Shown here: positions 6,763 to 10,752 of the stretch, one piece after another
Layout: every line of letters begins with the position of its first letter
Position numbering within the stretch: the stretch's first letter is position 1
Assembly: GCA_903932565.1 (NCBI GenBank)
Contig: CAIZGQ010000651.1
Coordinates: 1 to 10,752 of the forward strand
DNA length: 10,752 nucleotides
From: an uncultured Hyphomicrobiales bacterium
GTDB lineage: Bacteria; Pseudomonadota; Alphaproteobacteria; Rhizobiales; Beijerinckiaceae
Direction: 5' to 3'
Notes under the pieces: model-generated
What the model was told of the DNA's origin: nothing
The model's database searches: none
What the model saw: the letters and a program-made list of their open reading frames with translations, nothing else
Program-made: the position numbers and the translations under genes

Positions 6763-7050
6763 ATGCAGATGGACCCCCCGAAGAAGCTCCGCGGATTTGC
6801 AGCAATGACCCCGGAGAAGCGTAAGGCCATCGCGGCCGTCGGCGGCAAATCAGTACCAGCTGAAAAACGTTCGTTTTCCAAGTCCAAAGAGCTCGCCGTC
6901 AACGCGGGTCGCGCAGGTGGTCTGCGTGTGGAACCGGGCAAACGGGCGTTCTCACGCGACGCCGAAGCAGCTCGTCGTGCGGGGCAGAAGGGTGGTCTTG
7001 CCACACGCCGGACGAAGACCCCCGGCACCGACGAACCGACCATCAACTAA
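6763..7050 (+). CDS. KGG-repeat stress-induced protein
   Basis: This is a 95-residue, very basic and hydrophilic protein of the KGG (stress-induced repeat) family, to which E. coli YciG belongs. It opens with the family-typical RGFAAMTPEKRKAIAAVGG and contains two further repeats of the form FS-x-ELA/EAA-xx-AG-xx-GG: residues 38-53 (ending AGRAGG) and 63-78 (ending AGQKGG). Family members are induced in stationary phase or under stress, and some are DNA-associated or protect cells, but the molecular role is not settled. ATG 6763 has AAGG eight bases upstream. It is preceded by a perfect EcfG promoter, which supports stress induction directly. An ATG six bases downstream is a possible alternative. 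The gene is monocistronic, ending at the terminator at 7112-7142. Confidence 0.88.
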   Translation: MQMDPPKKLRGFAAMTPEKRKAIAAVGGKSVPAEKRSFSKSKELAVNAGRAGGLRVEPGKRAFSRDAEAARRAGQKGGLATRRTKTPGTDEPTIN

Positions 7051-7065
7051 ATTTTACAACTGCGC

Positions 7066-7112
7066 GCGGATTTAAATCCGCCGCGTCATAAAATGAAGTG
7101 AATTTAATTCAC
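7066..7112. repeat. Two AT-centred palindromes after the KGG gene
   Basis: GCGGATTTAAATCCGC (7066-7081) is a perfect 16-base palindrome. GTGAATTTAATTCAC (7098-7112) is a second one with 7-base arms around a central T. Both lie between the stop codon and the terminator. As RNA they would form two small hairpins, and as DNA they resemble dimeric protein-binding sites. Their function is unknown. Confidence 0.6.
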
Positions 7113-7142
7113 CCGCGATCGCATGCCGGTCGCGGGTTTTTT
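7112..7142 (+). terminator. Rho-independent terminator of the KGG gene
   Basis: A 7-base-pair GC-rich stem (CCCGCGA 7112-7118 with TCGCGGG 7130-7136) and an 11-base loop are followed by a run of six T and then a further T-rich tail. It sits about 60 bases after the KGG stop codon. Confidence 0.85.
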
Positions 7143-7350
7143 GTTTTATCAACGGCGCGTCCATTTTGACGGATTGTGGTGCATAACTCCCCATGAAAAA
7201 CGGTGGTGCAATTTGTCGCCATGGCACTTGGGTCTTTTCGTGCCCATCTCAAAGCTGCGCAGAAAACTGGCGCAGTGAGATCGGAGCGGGCAAATTCAAG
7301 GGATTGCGCTTCCAAAAGATGCAGAACCACACGTTTTCGGCGGTTTATCG

Positions 7351-7375
7351 GGAACGCTGAGCTGACGCCAACGTT
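7351..7375 (+). promoter_or_regulatory. EcfG-type general stress promoter upstream of prkA
   Basis: GGAAC at 7351-7355 and CGTT at 7372-7375 are again separated by exactly 16 bases, the same architecture as the KGG promoter 650 bases upstream. A transcript would start near 7381-7384 and carry a leader of about 300 bases to prkA. No closer gene on the plus strand could use it. Other promoters inside the leader are not excluded. Confidence 0.7.
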
Positions 7376-7520
7376 CGATCTGTAAGACAATTGCTTGGTT
7401 GACCCCGGCACAGGATGTGCAACGCTTAGTTTGCAGGCAATGCTGCGCGGGCGGCAAAATTGGTGTCAAAATTCGCTAAGGACACTTTACCGCCTTGTGT
7501 GACGCATAAGAGATCGCTTT

Positions 7521-7542
7521 CCTAGCAAGGTAACTTGCTGGG
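7521..7542 (+). other. Hairpin with GUAA tetraloop in the prkA leader
   Basis: The arms 7521-7529 and 7534-7542 form nine pairs (one T-G) around GTAA, a GNRA-type tetraloop that strongly stabilises RNA hairpins. No T tract follows, so it is not an intrinsic terminator. It is a candidate for RNA stability control, protein binding or part of a larger leader fold. Confidence 0.5.
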
Positions 7543-7684
7543 CCGTTAAAAAGTCGTGTTGGGAAGATGATCAAGGCGGCGTGTTTTTTAAAACCCGGCG
7601 CGTCGCATAAAACGGTGTCAGCTTGGCACTATGGAATGTTGGGTTAATCTGAATTCGCATCTGATTCGCACGGAGGCAAACTCG

Positions 7685-9631
7685 ATGGCCGCTTTGGACG
7701 ATCTGTTCGAAAACTACGCTGGCCGTTACTCGCGTCATCGCGAACAAGAGATGTCGCTTGGCGAATATCTCGAACTGTGCCGGACCGAACCGCTGGCCTA
7801 CGCGACCGCAGCCGAACGTCTCCTCAATGCCATCGGCGAGCCAAAACTCGTCGACTCGTCAAAAGACGCCCGTATGGGAAGGATCTTTTCCAACCGGACG
7901 TTGCGCATCTATCCAGCCTTCGCCGAATTCTTCGGCATGGAGGAAACGATCGAGCGCATCGTGTCGTACTTCCGCCATTCGGCGCAGGGTCTCGAAGAGC
8001 GCAAACAAATTCTTTATCTTCTGGGACCGGTTGGCGGTGGCAAATCGTCATTGGCCGAGCGCCTGAAGCTGCTCATGGAAACGCATCCAATCTACGTGCT
8101 GAAAGCGGGAGATCAGTTAAGCCCTGTTTTTGAATCGCCCCTCAGCCTGTTTGACGCGGAGACGATGGGCGACCAGCTTGAGGAACGCTATGGAATCCCC
8201 AAGCGCCGCCTGAATGGATTGATGAGTCCGTGGTGCCTGAAGCGCCTGGATGAATATGGCGGCGACATTTCGAAGTTCCGCGTCGTGCGCATGATGCCTT
8301 CAAAGCTGCGGCAGGTTGGCATTGCGAAGACTGAGCCGGGCGACGAGAACAATCAAGATATCTCATCGCTTGTCGGCAAGGTCGATATCCGTCGCCTGGA
8401 GACGTTGGCGCAAAGTGATCCGGACGCCTATTCCTATTCCGGTGGTCTGAACCGCGCCAACCAGGGCGTGCTCGAATTCGTCGAGATGTTCAAAGCGCCA
8501 ATTAAGATGCTGCATCCATTGCTGACCGCGACGCAGGAAAGCAATTACATCGGCACTGAAAACATTGGTGCGATCCCCTTCTCGGGCATCATGCTCGCCC
8601 ATTCCAACGAAGCGGAATGGCAGAGTTTCAAGGCCAACAAAAACAACGAAGCCTTTATCGATCGTATCTACCTCATCAAGGTGCCTTATTGCCTGCGCAT
8701 CTCCGAGGAGCGCCTGATTTATGAAAAGTTGATCCGTGGCTCAGAATTGTCGAGCGCACCGTGTGCGCCGGGCACGCTGGACATGATGGCGAAGTTCTCT
8801 GTGCTGTCGCGCCTGCGCCGCCATGAAAACTCGACGATGTTTTCAAAGTTGCGCGTTTATGACGGCGAGAATATTCGTGAGACCGATCCCAAGGCCAAGA
8901 GCCTGCAGGAATACAAGGACGCGGCTGGTCCGGACGAAGGCATGGACGGCATCTCCACGCGCTTTGCCTTCAAGGTTCTGGCAGCAACGTTCAACAACGA
9001 TTCCGGTGAGATCGGCGCGGACCCGGTTCATCTCATGTATGTGCTCGAACAATCCATCCGCCGCGAGCAGGTGGGCGCCGAGACCGAGAAACAATATATC
9101 GAATATATCAAAGGCGAATTGGCACCGCGGTACGCCGAGTTCATCGGTCATGAAATCCAGAAGGCCTATCTCGAATCCTACCATGATTACGGGCAGAACC
9201 TGTTTGATCGGTATGTCGACTATGCTGATGCATGGATCGAAGACGCTGATTACAAAGACCCCGACACAGGGCAGATGCTGGATCGTGAGCTCCTGAACCA
9301 GGAACTGACAAAGATCGAGAAGCCGGCTGGCATTGCCAACCCAAAAGACTTCCGCAACGAGGTGGTCAAATTCTCGCTACGCGCACGCGCCAACCATGGC
9401 GGACGCAATCCGTCCTGGACGAGCTATGAAAAAATTCGCGAGGTGATCGAAAAGCGGATGTTCAGCCAGGTCGAAGACCTGCTGCCGGTGATCAGCTTTG
9501 GCTCAAAGAAAGACAGCGATTCCGAAAAGAAGCATGCGGATTTCGTGACCCGCATGATGACCCGGGGCTACACCGAGCGGCAGGTGCGCCGCCTTGTGGA
9601 ATGGTACATGCGTGTCAAGCAATCTGCCTGA
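7685..9631 (+). CDS. prkA: PrkA family serine protein kinase / AAA+ protein (YeaG)
   Basis: This 648-residue cytoplasmic protein is full-length for the PrkA/YeaG family. The N-terminal AAA+ domain carries the Walker A motif GPVGGGKS (114-121). The segment RANQGVLEFVEMFK (257-270) is the Walker B-like strand with acidic residues, and a sensor-like region (about 295-330, ending DRIYLIKVPY) follows. The C-terminal third is the helical PrkA kinase-like domain. The family was first described as Ser/Thr kinases; B. subtilis PrkA has since been reported as an ATP-dependent protease, so the true activity is debated. E. coli YeaG acts in nitrogen- and carbon-starvation and stationary-phase survival. 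ATG 7685 has CGGAGG eight bases upstream, which favours it over ATG 7631. It is probably co-transcribed with yeaH and driven by the EcfG-type promoter at 7351. Confidence 0.96.
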   Translation: MAALDDLFENYAGRYSRHREQEMSLGEYLELCRTEPLAYATAAERLLNAIGEPKLVDSSKDARMGRIFSNRTLRIYPAFAEFFGMEETIERIVSYFRHSAQGLEERKQILYLLGPVGGGKSSLAERLKLLMETHPIYVLKAGDQLSPVFESPLSLFDAETMGDQLEERYGIPKRRLNGLMSPWCLKRLDEYGGDISKFRVVRMMPSKLRQVGIAKTEPGDENNQDISSLVGKVDIRRLETLAQSDPDAYSYSGGLNRANQGVLEFVEMFKAPIKMLHPLLTATQESNYIGTENIGAIPFSGIMLAHSNEAEWQSFKANKNNEAFIDRIYLIKVPYCLRISEERLIYEKLIRGSELSSAPCAPGTLDMMAKFSVLSRLRRHENSTMFSKLRVYDGENIRETDPKAKSLQEYKDAAGPDEGMDGISTRFAFKVLAATFNNDSGEIGADPVHLMYVLEQSIRREQVGAETEKQYIEYIKGELAPRYAEFIGHEIQKAYLESYHDYGQNLFDRYVDYADAWIEDADYKDPDTGQMLDRELLNQELTKIEKPAGIANPKDFRNEVVKFSLRARANHGGRNPSWTSYEKIREVIEKRMFSQVEDLLPVISFGSKKDSDSEKKHADFVTRMMTRGYTERQVRRLVEWYMRVKQSA

Positions 9632-9665
9632 GCGGCGTTTGTTTGAGGCGCGAAGTCCAAACTTG

Positions 9666-9691
9666 CACATCCGGCTTTCGAGCCGGATGTG
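9666..9691 (+). other. Perfect hairpin with UUCG loop between prkA and yeaH
   Basis: CACATCCGGCT (9666-9676) and AGCCGGATGTG (9681-9691) pair perfectly over 11 bases around TTCG. The hairpin begins 35 bases after the prkA stop. No T tract follows, so it is not an intrinsic terminator of the usual form. It is well placed to protect the 3' end of a prkA-only mRNA or to set unequal expression of the two genes. Confidence 0.75.
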
Positions 9692-9736
9692 GACCGGCCA
9701 GCAAGCATGGGTTTGTAGGTTGTTTTGCGTTTGCGT

Positions 9737-9772
9737 GATCCCACATCTTGAGGGATCGGTGAACCTTGAGGG
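9737..9772 (+). repeat. Small inverted and direct repeats upstream of yeaH
   Basis: GATCCC (9737-9742) and GGGATC (9752-9757) form a 6-pair stem with a 9-base loop. The octamer CTTGAGGG occurs at 9747-9754 and again at 9765-9772. They lie immediately upstream of the GGAG ribosome site of yeaH (9774-9777), so folding here could influence its translation. The elements are short and may be chance. Confidence 0.35.
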
Positions 9773-9787
9773 TGGAGCCTGCTGCCT

Positions 9788-10752
9788 ATGGACGTCATTG
9801 ACCGTCGACTGAATCCCTCCGGAAAAAGCTTGCCCAACCGGCAGCGCTTCCTGCGGCGGGCCAAGCGGGTCATTCGCGATGCCGTGCGCGATGCGTCTGC
9901 CAACCGGTCCATACGCGAAATTGGCAATGGCGGCGTTGTGGTCATTCCCGGTACCGGAATTGACGAGCCCCGCCTGCGAACAGGCTCGGGTGGCGCCCAC
10001 GATCGCGTGTTTCCCGGGAACAAGGAGTTTGTGCAAGGCGACGAGCTCGCCCGCCCGCCGGGCTCCGGGGGCGGTGGTAGCGGGTCCGGTAACAATCCGG
10101 GCGGCGGTGGCGGCGGCGAGGACGGCTTTTCCATAGCTTTGTCAGCCGCCGAGTTCCTGGAGTTCTTTCTAGAGGATCTTGAACTTCCTGATCTGGAGCG
10201 GCGCAAACTCTCAAAAATCGAAATTACCGGCATGAAGCGCGCCGGTTATACAGTCAGCGGCTCGCCGCAAAATCTCGCCGTCATGCGGACCATGCGAAAC
10301 GCCATGTCCCGCCGCATTGCCCTGCGGCGGCCAAAGCAGGATGAGCTCGACGAGGCTGACGCCGCAGCGGAACGCGGGCGTGACACAGACGATTACACAG
10401 ACCTTCAGGCGGCGGCCGATGCGTTGCGCGGACGCACACGGGCGATCCCCTACATTGATCCGATTGACCTGCGCTACCGCCGGTTTGAGCCCGTGCCACG
10501 CCCAATTGCGCAGGCAGTTGTGTTTTGTCTGATGGATGTATCCGGCTCGATGTCGCAGCACATGAAGGATGTGGCGAAGCGTTTCTTCATGTTGCTCTTT
10601 GTGTTTCTGACCAAGCGCTACAAGCATGTGGACATCGTTTTCATTCGCCACACGGATGAAGCCAAGGAAGTCGACGAGGAAACGTTTTTCAACAGTCGCG
10701 AGACGGGCGGCACGCGTGTCTCGACGGCTCTGGAAGAAATGCAAAAGGTGAT
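9788..10752 (+). CDS. yeaH: YeaH/YhbH (DUF444) protein, von Willebrand A-like, 3' end outside window
   Basis: The first 321 residues are visible, of an expected 420-440. It begins MDVIDRRLNP...LPNRQRFLRR, the conserved DUF444 N-terminus. A glycine-rich linker (92-110), disordered and typical of this family, follows. A helical segment about 117-180 is followed by the von Willebrand A-like core with the metal-site motif MDVSGSMS (249-256) and ETGGTR (305-310). YeaH is the regular partner of YeaG/PrkA, and the two probably act as an AAA+/vWA pair, analogous to MoxR-vWA or chelatase systems; that mechanism is inference. The start at 9788 has GGAG (9774-9777) ten bases upstream. The gap after prkA is 156 bases and holds a strong hairpin but no terminator, so an operon is likely. 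A spoVR/ycgB gene is expected next. Confidence 0.95.
   Translation, partial: MDVIDRRLNPSGKSLPNRQRFLRRAKRVIRDAVRDASANRSIREIGNGGVVVIPGTGIDEPRLRTGSGGAHDRVFPGNKEFVQGDELARPPGSGGGGSGSGNNPGGGGGGEDGFSIALSAAEFLEFFLEDLELPDLERRKLSKIEITGMKRAGYTVSGSPQNLAVMRTMRNAMSRRIALRRPKQDELDEADAAAERGRDTDDYTDLQAAADALRGRTRAIPYIDPIDLRYRRFEPVPRPIAQAVVFCLMDVSGSMSQHMKDVAKRFFMLLFVFLTKRYKHVDIVFIRHTDEAKEVDEETFFNSRETGGTRVSTALEEMQKV

Larger units (their letters stand above)
7143..7684. other. Long non-coding region upstream of prkA, with structured leader
   Basis: No credible gene lies here. After the KGG terminator comes about 200 bases of unexplained sequence, then the EcfG-type promoter (7351-7375), then about 300 bases of predicted prkA leader. 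The leader contains several potential hairpins. One is GCACA/TGTGC (7408-7420). Another is a nested pair of 5-base helices (7450-7454 with 7490-7494, enclosing 7463-7467 with 7481-7485). The third is a 9-pair stem capped by a GUAA tetraloop (7521-7542). An in-frame ATG at 7631 would extend PrkA by 18 residues but has no ribosome site. Confidence 0.55.

Noticed and set aside
7622..7640. TTGGCAC just upstream of prkA as a sigma-54 -24 element
   Set aside because: E. coli yeaG is NtrC/sigma-54 linked, so this was tested. No GC dinucleotide sits at the required -12 distance, and the motif lies too close to the coding start to be convincing.
10061..10120. GGC-rich near-repeat tract as a microsatellite
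   Set aside because: It is the in-frame glycine-rich linker characteristic of DUF444 proteins.
9568..10233. Long minus-strand frames opposite the prkA end and yeaH start
   Set aside because: They are low-complexity P/S/R-rich products caused by the GC-rich and glycine-linker coding sequence of the plus-strand genes.

Overview
The window looks like a chromosomal segment of an alphaproteobacterium, possibly of the Hyphomicrobiales or a related order. Three things suggest this: moderately high GC, an RlmN of the alphaproteobacterial kind with an insert after the radical-SAM cysteines, and two promoters matching the EcfG general-stress consensus GGAAC-N16-CGTT. I see no insertion sequence, phage gene, CRISPR array, tRNA or rRNA.

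Left part (1-2.8 kb). The 5' half of an EamA/DMT-type permease runs off the left edge on the minus strand. About 650 bases without a convincing gene follow. Next come a 135-residue protein of unknown function with a winged-helix-like C-terminus, and a strong, probably bidirectional terminator. A convergent class A flavoprotein monooxygenase of the salicylate/6-hydroxynicotinate hydroxylase type ends on the other side of that terminator. Palindromes just upstream of its start look like an operator.

Middle part (2.8-6.6 kb). The gene for the rRNA/tRNA methyltransferase RlmN runs left to right. Its 3' end overlaps, antisense, the last 60 bases of a membrane antiporter of the CitMHS-like family. 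A 46-residue single-helix membrane protein and a hypothetical protein of about 175 residues with a CPCCG motif follow.

Right part (6.6 kb to the end). This is a stress-response block. A KGG-repeat stress protein has a perfect GGAAC-N16-CGTT promoter, and its 3' region holds two palindromes and a terminator. A second perfect copy of the promoter lies about 310 bases upstream of prkA (the YeaG-type AAA+ kinase-family protein). prkA is followed by yeaH (DUF444, von Willebrand A-like), which runs off the right edge. In enterobacteria yeaG-yeaH is under sigma-S control. The promoters here suggest that this lineage places the same module under the alphaproteobacterial general stress sigma factor EcfG. 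The prkA leader and the prkA-yeaH gap contain hairpins with tetraloops (GUAA and UUCG) that no coding feature explains. A SpoVR/YcgB gene is expected just beyond the right edge.

The most interesting signals are regulatory: the two identical stress promoters, an inverted repeat overlapping one of them, and the structured non-coding RNA segments around prkA. I did not find a wholly new multi-gene system.
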